DNA of 12,110 nucleotides from SZUA-1535 sp964594175 (GTDB lineage: Archaea > Aenigmatarchaeota > Aenigmatarchaeia > Aenigmatarchaeales > SZUA-1535), in NCBI GenBank assembly GCA_964594175.1, contig CAZQLM010000024.1:1-12110 (forward strand), read 5' to 3'. The notes beneath the pieces are model-generated. The model saw only the letters and a list, made by a program, of their open reading frames with translations, did no database searches and had not been told where the DNA came from. Positions 5,666 to 12,110 of this stretch are shown in pieces; position 1 is the stretch's first letter, and each line of letters starts with the position of its first letter. The position numbers and the translations under genes were made by a program.

Positions 5666-8120
5666 AATATATCTTGTACCACACACGCATTACGATGCTG
5701 TGTGGATTTTTGAAGAGGAAGAATATTTTAAACTCAACGAACTTATTCTTGAAAAGGTTGTGAAATTGATGGAAGAAAATGATGAGTTTAAATTTCTCAT
5801 AGAGCAGACTTATTTGCTTGAAAAACTCAAAGAAAAAAATCCAGAGCTTTACAGAAAAATAAAAAGGTTTGTTAAAGAGAGGAGAATAGAAATAGCTGGC
5901 GGAGAATATCTCATGCCAGATTTCATGCTCCCTCAAGAAGAAACGCTCATAAGAGAAATTCTTCGCGGAAGAAAATGGCTGAAAAAGGAATTTGGCATAG
6001 AGCCAGAAGTTATGTGGCAGGCCGATAGCTTTGGTTTACCTGCTCAATTTCCGCAGCTCTGTAAAAAATTCGGCTACAAATACGTAGCTTTTCGCAGGGG
6101 ATGTGAAGCTAAGAAACCGAGCGAATTCATCTGGCAGGCTCTTGACGGAAGCGAAATTATAGCGCATTTTATGCCGTTTGGTTATAGAGCAGGTTTAAAG
6201 CCTGAGAAATGGGAAGAAAATATAAAAGCTATGAAAAATTTTTGTGCCTGTGGTAGAATTCTTTTTCCGTGTGGTAGTGGTACCACAATACCAAGAGAAG
6301 ATCTTCCAGAACTAGTGAAGCGGTGGAATGCTTTGCACAAAGATAAAATGAAATTTGCTTTACCTTCTGAGTTTTTTAAAGAAATAGAAAAGTGTAGAAA
6401 AAAACTTGTAGTGAAAAAAGGAGAAATGTATTCTTCAAAGTACGAGGAATTAGAAGTCTTTCCGGACACATGCTCTAGTAGAATATGGATTAAAATTATT
6501 TTGCGGCATCTCGAAAGGAAAGCAATCGCTTACGAGAAACTACTCTCTGTTCTAAAACTTATGGGAATGCGCTCCGAAAGAGGGGAAGAAATTCTTAATC
6601 ATGCCTGGGAAAAACTCCTATTTATGATATTCCACGATGTAATAACAGGTACGAGTATAGATAGTATTTTTGTAAAGCTTAAGCGCGAGCTTGAGAAGCT
6701 CGATAAAAAGCTCGAAACAGGAATAAAAAACTTGCTTGAAAATTTTTGTGCAAATAAAGGTAAAGGCATAGTTATTTTCAATCCTCTTTCCTTTTCTATT
6801 AAGGAATGGGTTGAAACAGAAGTTGAATTCAGAAAAGGATGTGTAAGAGAAATCGGAAAAGCTGTAAGTTTCGATGAAATCTCAAGTATCGAAGTCATTG
6901 AAGAAGAAAGGTACGAAGATAGCTCTATTAAAAGAGCAAGGATAGGTTTTATTGCAACGCTTCCTCCTTTCGGAATAAAACAGTATAAATTAGAATCACC
7001 TTCTTTAAGAGAAAAGGAAATAAACACAAACTCGGATAAGAAAAAATGTTTGAAAACCAGGGTTGGAAACTTTGAAATAGAAATTCTGGAAGGGTGCAGA
7101 TTAAAAATTTACAAAGATAAAAAACTTATTTGCGAGGGAAATGAGCTTGTCTTGGATGATGAAATCGGAGATTTATACGAGCATAAATCCCTGGTTTCTC
7201 ATCCTTTGAAAACAGAAAGCGGGAATGGAATAAAATATAGCGAGTTTGTTTGCAGTGACATGAAGATAGAGGAAAAGCCATCCAGAATAGTTTCGAAAGC
7301 TTACCTTACTTACTACGCTCTTCGATGGCCTTACCGGGAAGCTACCCATGATTATAACATTTTCAAACACAAATTGCTGGAAATAGAAAAGGAAGTGGTA
7401 ATTTACGATAAACTTCAGCGAATAGATTGCAGGGTGAGAATAAAAAATTTCCATCCTGAAATCAGGTTAAGGGTTGGATTTTCTACAAAAGGGAAAAAAT
7501 TCATTTGCGATACGCAGTTTGGTTATATAGAAAGGAGGAAAGGAAAGTACCCATGCCCGAGATGGGCGTGTATTGAAGGTAAGAATCACGCTATAACCTT
7601 CATAAATTTCGGTACACCGGAATATGAATATGATGGAGATAACCTCTACATAACATTTTTACGCTCTGTTGCGAAACTTTCTCGCGGTGATGCCGGGCCA
7701 TATATCCCAACGCCGCACGCGCTTGAACTTGGAGATTACGAATTCGCATATTCGCTTTACCTTAGTGAAAAATTTTGTAAAGAATGCATATGCGAAGCGC
7801 ATAAGTTCAATAATAAACCGTTCGCTTTTCAGGGCGGAATGGAAAACGGGCAAAAAATTTTTGCAGAGGTTAAACCAGAAAATATTATTCTTTTAGCCTT
7901 TAAGCAGAGCGAAAGCAGAGATTCTTTCATAGCAAGAATTTGCGAGTATGCTGGTGAAAATTCAAGGAGTGAAATAAAGTTTTTCAAGAATGTAAAAGCT
8001 GCTGAAGTTGTTGATTTAAATGAAGAAAAAAGAGAGAAAAGGAAAATCAAAATCAAAGGGAATAAGATTTTTCTTTCTGTAAAGCCATTTGAGATTCTTA
8101 CACTTAAAGTCAAATTTTGA
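5652..8120 (+). CDS. Glycoside hydrolase family 38 alpha-mannosidase
   Basis: An 822-residue GH38 enzyme, a zinc-dependent retaining glycosidase that removes alpha-mannosyl groups; the family also contains mannosylglycerate hydrolases. The first metal-binding motif is HTHYDAVW (11-18: His11, His13, Asp15), and the likely nucleophile is Asp125 in WQADSFG (122-128). Further family landmarks are the CSSR segment (274-277) and FHDVITGTS (327-335), with His328 and Asp329 at the usual zinc/active-site positions. Residues beyond about 370 form the beta-rich C-terminal half, ending KPFEILTLKVKF as GH38 proteins often do. All catalytic positions I can place are intact. No signal peptide is seen, so it is cytoplasmic and probably acts on internal mannosides, solutes or recycled glycans. 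The ATG lies within the end of the kinase gene (14-base overlap, GTGAG 4 bases upstream), suggesting coupled translation. The exact substrate cannot be told from sequence. Confidence 0.92.
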   Translation: MESDKIYLVPHTHYDAVWIFEEEEYFKLNELILEKVVKLMEENDEFKFLIEQTYLLEKLKEKNPELYRKIKRFVKERRIEIAGGEYLMPDFMLPQEETLIREILRGRKWLKKEFGIEPEVMWQADSFGLPAQFPQLCKKFGYKYVAFRRGCEAKKPSEFIWQALDGSEIIAHFMPFGYRAGLKPEKWEENIKAMKNFCACGRILFPCGSGTTIPREDLPELVKRWNALHKDKMKFALPSEFFKEIEKCRKKLVVKKGEMYSSKYEELEVFPDTCSSRIWIKIILRHLERKAIAYEKLLSVLKLMGMRSERGEEILNHAWEKLLFMIFHDVITGTSIDSIFVKLKRELEKLDKKLETGIKNLLENFCANKGKGIVIFNPLSFSIKEWVETEVEFRKGCVREIGKAVSFDEISSIEVIEEERYEDSSIKRARIGFIATLPPFGIKQYKLESPSLREKEINTNSDKKKCLKTRVGNFEIEILEGCRLKIYKDKKLICEGNELVLDDEIGDLYEHKSLVSHPLKTESGNGIKYSEFVCSDMKIEEKPSRIVSKAYLTYYALRWPYREATHDYNIFKHKLLEIEKEVVIYDKLQRIDCRVRIKNFHPEIRLRVGFSTKGKKFICDTQFGYIERRKGKYPCPRWACIEGKNHAITFINFGTPEYEYDGDNLYITFLRSVAKLSRGDAGPYIPTPHALELGDYEFAYSLYLSEKFCKECICEAHKFNNKPFAFQGGMENGQKIFAEVKPENIILLAFKQSESRDSFIARICEYAGENSRSEIKFFKNVKAAEVVDLNEEKREKRKIKIKGNKIFLSVKPFEILTLKVKF

Positions 8121-8124
8121 AAAA

Positions 8125-8131
8125 TTTATAA
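8125..8131 (+). promoter_or_regulatory. TATA box of the Sec61-beta gene
   Basis: TTTATAA centred about 27 bases before the ATG at 8156, in the 35-base gap after the mannosidase gene. No Shine-Dalgarno precedes the ATG, so the mRNA is probably leaderless and separate from the mannosidase operon. Confidence 0.55.
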
Positions 8132-8155
8132 GTTTCTTTATTCTTTATAAAACAT

Positions 8156-8314
8156 ATGGCAGAAAAGCGCGTAACAGCTCCGCCTGCAATGGCAGGATTG
8201 GTAAGGTACGTTGAAGAAGAGAGGAGCATAATAAGAATAAAACCTGAAGTTTTTCTCGGAATATGTGCGCTTTTCCTATTAATCGAGCTTCTTTTTGGAT
8301 TAGAAATTATGTGA
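8156..8314 (+). CDS. secG: Preprotein translocase subunit Sec61-beta (archaeal SecG)
   Basis: A 52-residue protein with the architecture of archaeal Sec61-beta, the small tail-anchored subunit of the SecYE-beta translocon. The cytoplasmic part holds the hallmark PPAMAGLVRYVEEE (9-22) and the basic IIRIKPEV run (25-32). One hydrophobic helix follows (about 33-50, FLGICALFLLIELLFGL), ending almost at the C-terminus. The length matches the archaeal family (about 50-60). The reading frame is short but has a TATA box in front and is followed after 10 bases by the NDK-like gene, which lacks its own promoter, so the two are probably co-transcribed. Confidence 0.93.
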   Translation: MAEKRVTAPPAMAGLVRYVEEERSIIRIKPEVFLGICALFLLIELLFGLEIM

Positions 8315-8319
8315 GGGAG
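8313..8319 (+). promoter_or_regulatory. Shine-Dalgarno of the NDK-like gene
   Basis: GAGGGAG overlaps the Sec61-beta stop codon and lies 5 bases before the ATG at 8325, consistent with an internal operon gene translated from a ribosome binding site. Confidence 0.5.
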
Positions 8320-8324
8320 AACTC

Positions 8325-9356
8325 ATGGATTACAGAAAAGAAATTCTTAGCGGTGTAAAAGAATTTAGAGAGAACGGATTTTTGATAAAGAATATCAAGC
8401 ATTACAAACCTTTGGAAATGAAGAATGAACTTGTTTTCTTTTTAAAACCTGAAGTACTCGTGCCGAGGAGCGTGAATCTCGAGCTTTTACTAGAGATAAT
8501 GTTCGATAAATTCAAAGAATTTGATTTAGAGATAGAATCACTTTCTATTCTTTCTGGTGAATATCTGAAAAAGCACGATATAATGGCAAAGCATTATGGT
8601 GTGATAAACAGAATAGCAAGATTCGGAAAGAAAGAATTAACTTCAGAGGCTTTGGAAAAATTCAGAAGAGTTTTCGGTATCGAGCCTGAGAAGGCTTGCT
8701 TGCTAGGCGCATTTGAATTTTTGGAAAAATACAAAGAGTTCAACGAATTTTCTCTCAATGTGCTCTGGGAAAATCTCGAAAACGTAAAGCTTGCATCAGG
8801 CACGTACTGCGAAAAAATTCGCATCCGAGAGGAAGTGGTATACGTGCTCAACGGTTTCCATCCTTATCAGCTTTACCATTTTACAAGAAAAGAAGCTTTT
8901 ATAGTAGTAATGGCAGTAGCCAGTAATAGGTCGTGGAGGGAGCTAAGGAACGATTTTATAGGTGCCACAAATCCAGAGAAAGCTAAGGAAGGCAGTTTGA
9001 GAAGAATTCTACTCGAAAGAAAAAAAGAACTTCGCATACCTCTAGTGGCTCAGGGTTACAATGGTTTTCACCTTTCTGCAGGTCCTGTAGAAGCATTGGC
9101 CGAGCTTTTGCGATTCTGCAGCGATTACGAGAATGGCAATTTATTAACTCCGGAGAAAACAGCTGTGGGTAAAAAGTTTTTACAAGCTTTCAGCGCCGAG
9201 CTTGTGAAAAAACTTCTTGAAAACCCTAAAATAAACTACGAAGGTGAGAGAGTCGGAATTTTTGATATAACCGAAGAGCTTGATACAGATCAAGCTGTAG
9301 AAGTTTTGAAAAAAGTGTTCAGTGAAAACGTTTCCAGCACGTTGGGCTCGCTCTGA
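8325..9356 (+). CDS. Long nucleoside-diphosphate-kinase-like protein
   Basis: A 343-residue protein whose two ends fit a nucleoside diphosphate kinase fold separated by a long insertion; ordinary NDK is about 150 residues. NDK transfers the gamma phosphate between nucleotides through a phosphohistidine. The first part has LKPE (40-43, Lys41 at the NDK Lys12 position) and AKHYG (88-92). After an insertion of about 75 residues come NGFHPYQLYHF (176-186), FIGATNPEKAKEGSLRR (211-227) and YNGFHLSAGPVEALAE (245-260). The last gives Asn246, catalytic His249 and Glu260 at NDK-like spacing, and Thr215 and Arg226 fit nucleotide-binding positions. The usual HGSD is HLSA. From memory, a long bacterial NDK-like family shares the NG-H-SAGP and GATNP blocks, so this may be a distinct subfamily rather than the housekeeping NDK. 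It is co-transcribed with Sec61-beta. Activity is uncertain but key residues are present. Confidence 0.72.
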   Translation: MDYRKEILSGVKEFRENGFLIKNIKHYKPLEMKNELVFFLKPEVLVPRSVNLELLLEIMFDKFKEFDLEIESLSILSGEYLKKHDIMAKHYGVINRIARFGKKELTSEALEKFRRVFGIEPEKACLLGAFEFLEKYKEFNEFSLNVLWENLENVKLASGTYCEKIRIREEVVYVLNGFHPYQLYHFTRKEAFIVVMAVASNRSWRELRNDFIGATNPEKAKEGSLRRILLERKKELRIPLVAQGYNGFHLSAGPVEALAELLRFCSDYENGNLLTPEKTAVGKKFLQAFSAELVKKLLENPKINYEGERVGIFDITEELDTDQAVEVLKKVFSENVSSTLGSL

Positions 9357-9379
9357 AATTAAAAAGCAAAAGTCTAAAA

Positions 9380-9389
9380 TTTATAAATA
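9380..9389 (+). promoter_or_regulatory. TATA box of the M29 peptidase gene
   Basis: TTTATAAATA centred 25 bases before the ATG at 9409 with no Shine-Dalgarno. This placement argues for the ATG at 9409, since the in-frame ATG at 9322 lies upstream of the box and inside the preceding gene. Confidence 0.65.
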
Positions 9390-9408
9390 CCTTAATTTCA
9401 TTCTTTTC

Positions 9409-10512
9409 ATGCAGAAAAAAATTAGAAAAATTGCAAAACAAATTATCAAACAAAATCTTTCTCTGAAAGAAGGAGAAACTCTTGTAATAGACGCTGGCCC
9501 AAATTCGCTGGAATTCGCAGAGGAGCTTGCTTACCAAGCAAGTTTGATTGGTGTGCACGCCTTTATTCTTTACTCAAGCAGTAATTTAAGGTACAGAATT
9601 TTTAAAGATGTTAGTGAAAAGCATCTTAAGAAAATTTCTCCTTTAAATGAATTTATTATGAAGGAAGTGGAAGCAGAAATAATTTTGAATGACGCTGATC
9701 CTTTCATAGAAAGTAAAATCCCTCAAAAAAAGGTAGAAATAAGGAGAAAAGCTCTTCTTCCTTTACGAAGAATAAGGGATAAAAGAATAATCTCAAAAAA
9801 CGTTAAAATACTCCTGCTCTGGTATCCTACAGAGGAAGTTGCCAAAGCTATCGGAATTCCTTTTAAAGACTTTTGGAAAATTTACTGGGATTGTTTGGAT
9901 ATAAACTACCAAGAGCTTTACGAATACAACAAAAAGCTTATTTCAGCCTTGAGAAAGGGAGATAAAATAAGAATTTACGGAAAGGATACGGAACTTGAGC
10001 TTTCTATTAGAAACAGAGCTCTGCACAACGCTTGCGGGCTTTGGAAAAAAGAAAAAATGGGCCTTTTGAATTTGCCAGATGGTGAGGTTTTCTGCGCGCC
10101 TGTCGAAAGCTCTGTTAATGGTGAGATTTATCTTGATTTGCCATGCATGTGGCATTTTGGAAAGCGCGTAAAAGGAGCTTGGTTCAAGTTCAGAAAAGGC
10201 AAGCTTATAAGCTACAGTATAGAGGAAGGAGAAAAGGAATTTGAAGAAGTGCTTAGAAACGCTTCCGGAAGAAAAGATTATATAGGAGAACTTGGAATCG
10301 GTACAAATCCGAAGGCAAAGATCACAGGTGGAGTGATAATTATTGACGAAAAGGTTCGTGGAACTATTCACATAGCTCTCGGAAATAACATAGCTTTCGG
10401 TGGAAAAAATGAGGCTACAATTCACTGGGACTTCTTTAAGGATATGCGAAGGAAGAGCGAAATTTACGCAGGAAATAAACTTGTGATGAAGAACGGAAAA
10501 TTTGTGGTTTAA
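9409..10512 (+). CDS. M29 family metallo-aminopeptidase (aminopeptidase T / AmpS type)
   Basis: A 367-residue exo-peptidase of the M29 family, which removes N-terminal residues from peptides with a two-metal centre (family usually 360-410 residues). The C-terminal catalytic region is clear: NLPDGEVFCAP (221-231) gives Glu226, GELGIGTN (293-300) gives Glu294, GTIHIALG (318-325) gives His321, and IHWDFF (338-343) gives His339 and Asp341. All expected metal ligands are present, and Tyr353 sits where a catalytic Tyr is expected. The N-terminal half shows the family's substrate-side domain starting with KIAKQIIKQNLSLKEGETL. No signal peptide, so cytoplasmic, likely in peptide recycling after proteasome action. 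The start at 9409 is set by the TATA box; the frame is open 29 codons further but into the end of the NDK-like gene. It ends convergently, overlapping the stop of the next minus-strand gene by 4 bases. Confidence 0.9.
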   Translation: MQKKIRKIAKQIIKQNLSLKEGETLVIDAGPNSLEFAEELAYQASLIGVHAFILYSSSNLRYRIFKDVSEKHLKKISPLNEFIMKEVEAEIILNDADPFIESKIPQKKVEIRRKALLPLRRIRDKRIISKNVKILLLWYPTEEVAKAIGIPFKDFWKIYWDCLDINYQELYEYNKKLISALRKGDKIRIYGKDTELELSIRNRALHNACGLWKKEKMGLLNLPDGEVFCAPVESSVNGEIYLDLPCMWHFGKRVKGAWFKFRKGKLISYSIEEGEKEFEEVLRNASGRKDYIGELGIGTNPKAKITGGVIIIDEKVRGTIHIALGNNIAFGGKNEATIHWDFFKDMRRKSEIYAGNKLVMKNGKFVV

Positions 10513-11016
10513 ACGCTAAAAATTAATTTTAATGCAAGCGTTTCACTCAAAAAATTTGTCCAAAATTCTTTTTCAGCTTCTCTTTCAATTTCATCTAGAT
10601 ATTTTTCAGGAGTCTTAACGATATCAGAAGGTTCTACACCTTTGGAATGTAAATTTTCGGCAAATCTCTAACCTACTTGGTCTTTCTCCTACAAAGTATA
10701 AAGCGTTTAAATCGGCAAACATTTCTTCACCTGTTTTTAAAGTAAGAATATATTTCTCTTTCACTTGTGGATATATGAGCTTTTTAAATACATCGTGGCC
10801 ATTTTCATGAGCAAACGCCCATAGCATTCTACCCTTTTTCACATCTTCTTTTCCGATGTTTATTACTACAATTTCTCCGCTTCTGCCAATATATTCAGAG
10901 GTTTCATTTATTTTTACAAGTAAAGCCCCATAGGAATAACCAAATTTTTCATGAAAAAAATTCAACCAAAAATTTTTAAATCCGAGCCTAAAGGATATAC
11001 TGAAGCTAATTTTCAC
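10509..11016 (-). pseudogene. Small HExxH putative zinc metallopeptidase, disrupted by one frameshift
   Basis: The first reading frame (GTG at 11016 to stop at 10624, 130 codons) has a zinc-peptidase-like motif FAHENGHDVF with HENGH at 70-74, and EEMFADLNALYFVG (97-110) with acidic residues that could supply the third ligand, as in ImmA/IrrE-like and other short gluzincin-like peptidases. Its end, after Leu116, reads as unlike coding sequence (CRKFTFQRCRTF). From 10667 another frame continues with a natural helical protein, RFAENLHSKGVEPSDIV through a charged EIEREAEKEFW region to a stop at 10509, 52 residues. Joining them gives about 170 residues (RLERFAENL if one GA unit is restored in TTAGAGATTT). 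A one-base insertion or loss of a GA dinucleotide near 10665-10671 explains it. A decayed gene, sequencing error or programmed shift are all possible. Start: no ATG in frame; a TATA-like word lies at 11045-11055. I do not recognise a precise family. Confidence 0.7.
10511..10543. terminator. Possible hairpin at a convergent gene junction
   Basis: AAACGC (10511-10516) and GCGTTT (10538-10543) can pair around an AT-rich core containing the perfect palindrome AAAATTAATTTT (10519-10530). It lies just after the M29 stop and inside the final codons of the opposing gene. Six pairs with a long loop is weak, so this is tentative. Confidence 0.25.
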
Positions 11017-11044
11017 TACATAACAAGTCTAAGAACCGTTAAGC

Positions 11045-11055
11045 ATTTATTTTTC
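11045..11055. promoter_or_regulatory. Shared TATA-like region between divergent L35Ae and peptidase genes
   Basis: ATTTATTTTT on the plus strand is centred about 27 bases before the L35Ae GTG at 11076. The same bases read AAAAATAAAT on the minus strand, about 34 bases before the peptidase GTG at 11016. The 59-base gap has room for little else, so the two promoters overlap. Confidence 0.45.
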
Positions 11056-11075
11056 TAAAGTTATTCTACCAATGC

Positions 11076-11333
11076 GTGATTCGTATGGAGGGGGTAATTG
11101 TTAATTACAGAATAAAATATACAAAAGAAGTTGTTATTTTAATACCAGAAATAAAAAGCAGAAGGGAAGCTGTGAAGCTTATCGGTAAAAAGGTTGTTTG
11201 GATAGATGAAAAAGGAAAAGAATGGGAAGGAAAAATTGTAGGTGCCCACGGAAATAACGGAGCCATAAGGGCCAAATTTACCGTTCCTCTACCGCCGAAA
11301 GCGCTCGGAAAAGTGGTAAAAATATCGGAATGA
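11076..11333 (+). CDS. rpl35ae: Ribosomal protein L35Ae (eL33)
   Basis: An 85-residue large-subunit ribosomal protein found in archaea and eukaryotes but not bacteria. It shows the family layout: GVIVNYR near the N-terminus (6-12), SRREAVKLIGKKVVW (29-43), KEWEGKIVGAHGNNGAIRAKF (48-68) with the conserved G-K-I-x-x-x-H-G-x-x-G-x-x-R-A-x-F pattern, and PPKALGKVVKI at the end. Two starts are possible: GTG at 11076, which fits the TATA box for a leaderless mRNA and gives the usual length, and ATG at 11085, giving 82 residues that begin MEGVIVNYR. I chose the GTG, with little confidence between the two. It converges on S2 with a 9-base gap. Confidence 0.93.
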   Translation: MIRMEGVIVNYRIKYTKEVVILIPEIKSRREAVKLIGKKVVWIDEKGKEWEGKIVGAHGNNGAIRAKFTVPLPPKALGKVVKISE

Positions 11334-11342
11334 ATGAAAAAG

Positions 11343-11930
11343 CTATGTTTTAACTTTTACTTCAAAATCCTCTGGTGTATATTTAAATTCTTCGTCATTT
11401 TTTATTTCTCCTCTTGCTTTTAGAACTTCTTTGGCAAGTATGCAATAGATAGTAGCTAAAGAACGCTTACCTTTGTTATTACACGGTATTGCGAGGTCTA
11501 TATTTCTTAAAGTGTTTGCCGTGTCACACAGAGCAATAACCGGAAGATGCATTTTAACAGCTTCTTTTACGGCTTGCCTATCAGCAATCGGATCCGTGAC
11601 TATTACCACTTCCGGTTCATAATACTCTTCGAAATTAGGATTTGTTAACGTTCCTGGCAAAAATCTTCCTGTAATAGCTTTTGCTCCTATTATTTCTGCG
11701 AACATTTTTACTGGTTTATGACCGTTTGGCTTGCGTGAAACTACCATTATTTTTTTGAACCTTGCTATGAATTTTGCTGCTATTTTCACCCTTTCATCTA
11801 TCTTGCTCGCATCTATTATGCTCAATCCGTCTTGGCGAATGCGAAATATGAATTTGCGCATGTCCTTAGTTCTTCCCTTCAGTCCGATATGCGCGCCTGC
11901 TCTCAGGTAAATTTCAGTCATAAAAATCAC
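11343..11930 (-). CDS. rps2: Small-subunit ribosomal protein S2 (uS2), archaeal type
   Basis: A 195-residue S2 protein, which binds the head-body junction of the 30S subunit. Archaeal S2 is about 200 residues, shorter than bacterial S2. Clear landmarks are YLRAGAHIG (8-16), TKDMRKFIFRIRQDGL (21-36), ITGRFLPGTLTNP (86-98), VVIVTDPIADRQAV (108-121) and DLAIPCNNKGKRSLA (145-159), and the acidic C-terminus is also typical. Starts: the GTG at 11930 lies 26 bases after a TATA box, the leaderless spacing used by neighbours; the ATG at 11921 would give 192 residues after a leader of about 9 bases with no Shine-Dalgarno. I give the longer form. It stands alone here, without the enolase, RNA polymerase or S9/L13 genes that often accompany archaeal S2. 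Confidence 0.95.
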   Translation of the reverse strand: MIFMTEIYLRAGAHIGLKGRTKDMRKFIFRIRQDGLSIIDASKIDERVKIAAKFIARFKKIMVVSRKPNGHKPVKMFAEIIGAKAITGRFLPGTLTNPNFEEYYEPEVVIVTDPIADRQAVKEAVKMHLPVIALCDTANTLRNIDLAIPCNNKGKRSLATIYCILAKEVLKARGEIKNDEEFKYTPEDFEVKVKT

Positions 11931-11951
11931 TAAGAATATGGGGAAGAAAGG

Positions 11952-11960
11952 ATTTAAATA
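11952..11960 (-). promoter_or_regulatory. TATA box of the S2 gene
   Basis: TATTTAAAT on the minus strand is centred 26 bases before the GTG at 11930 and 35 before the ATG at 11921. It matches the archaeal TATA consensus well. Confidence 0.6.
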
Positions 11961-12070
11961 CTTAACGGAAACTTTTCAGAGTGCATTTTTCCTAATTTTA
12001 TTTGTATAATACAGTGAAGAAATTCATTGGCTTGTTATCAGGACGGTCTCACTTTCCCGCACCAAAAAAC

Positions 12071-12078
12071 TTTTATAT
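12071..12078 (+). promoter_or_regulatory. TATA box of the gene entering the right edge
   Basis: TTTTATAT, preceded by an A-rich ACCAAAAAAC stretch in the BRE position, is centred about 27 bases before the ATG at 12102. The rest of the gap 11961-12070 shows no convincing gene or RNA. Confidence 0.5.
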
Positions 12079-12101
12079 CCTCTTACCAAAACTCATTATT
12101 C

Positions 12102-12110
12102 ATGAAAAAA
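12102..12110 (+). CDS. Start of an unidentified gene cut by the right window edge
   Basis: Only three codons (ATG AAA AAA) are inside the window, so the product cannot be named. The call rests on the TATA box 27 bases upstream, the same leaderless layout as other genes here, and on divergence from the S2 gene. Confidence 0.4.

Noticed and set aside
5622..5936. Minus-strand open frame of 104 codons over the start of the mannosidase
   Set aside because: Phe-rich shadow of the AT-rich GH38 gene; the sense strand carries the intact zinc motif.
6277..6286. Palindrome GTGGTACCAC
   Set aside because: It sits within the mannosidase coding sequence encoding a Gly/Thr-rich stretch, with no flanking structure; likely chance.
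9322..9408. Upstream ATG for the M29 gene
   Set aside because: It begins inside the previous gene and upstream of the TATA box that serves the ATG at 9409.
9943..10425. Minus-strand open frame of 160 codons
   Set aside because: Antisense to the catalytic half of the M29 peptidase, whose metal ligands all lie in the sense frame.
12003..12060. Possible C/D box RNA on the minus strand
   Set aside because: Only a CTGA and degenerate C-box-like words are present; no proper RTGATGA box pairs with a D box.
12022..12064. Possible tRNA 3' end (CCCGCACCA) upstream of the last gene
   Set aside because: No T-arm GTTCGA-type sequence, no anticodon arm and no matching acceptor strand upstream.
1..12110. 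CRISPR arrays, insertion sequences, tRNA or rRNA genes
   Set aside because: No regularly spaced repeats, transposase-like proteins, terminal inverted repeats or conserved RNA sequences were seen on either strand.

Overview
The window is a gene-dense, AT-rich stretch of an archaeal chromosome. Three information-processing genes have archaeal-type proteins: ribosomal protein S2 without bacterial extensions, ribosomal protein L35Ae (absent from bacteria), and a 52-residue single-span Sec61-beta translocon subunit. A 2-phosphoglycerate kinase family protein with an N-terminal ATP-cone is also mainly archaeal. Most first genes of transcription units have a TATA-like box about 25-28 bases before the start codon and no Shine-Dalgarno, the pattern of leaderless archaeal mRNAs. 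Arginine is mostly AGA/AGG and isoleucine often ATA, as in AT-rich thermophilic archaea. I cannot name the lineage; a euryarchaeal-type thermophile or relative is a guess.

Layout. (1) Positions 1-3621, minus strand: a three-gene operon of a FIST-domain sensor-like protein, a LuxE/PaaK-like acyl-adenylating enzyme and a LuxC-like acyl-CoA reductase (cut by the left window edge). All three have recognisable Shine-Dalgarno sequences. (2) 3823-4593, minus: a single-domain KaiC/RecA-like ATPase ending in an inverted repeat. (3) 4739-8120, plus: a 2-phosphoglycerate-kinase-like gene overlapping by 14 bases a GH38 alpha-mannosidase gene. (4) 8156-9356, plus: Sec61-beta followed after 10 bases by an unusual long nucleoside-diphosphate-kinase-like protein. 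(5) 9409-10512, plus: an M29 (aminopeptidase T type) metallopeptidase. (6) 10509-11016, minus: a small HExxH putative zinc peptidase gene broken by one frameshift. (7) 11076-11333, plus: L35Ae, convergent with (8) S2 at 11343-11930, minus. (9) A further gene begins at 12102 and runs out of the window.

How the parts may work together. The FIST-LuxE-LuxC operon carries both chemical steps of a fatty-acid reductase (acyl activation, then reduction to an aldehyde) plus a putative ligand sensor, and no luciferase is visible; this is the least ordinary part of the window. The coupled kinase/mannosidase pair suggests a link between a mannoside and a glycerate compound, for example mannosylglycerate turnover, but that is inference. 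The remaining genes are housekeeping or stand alone. No RNA gene, CRISPR array, insertion sequence or replication origin was found. No gap between genes exceeds 200 bases.
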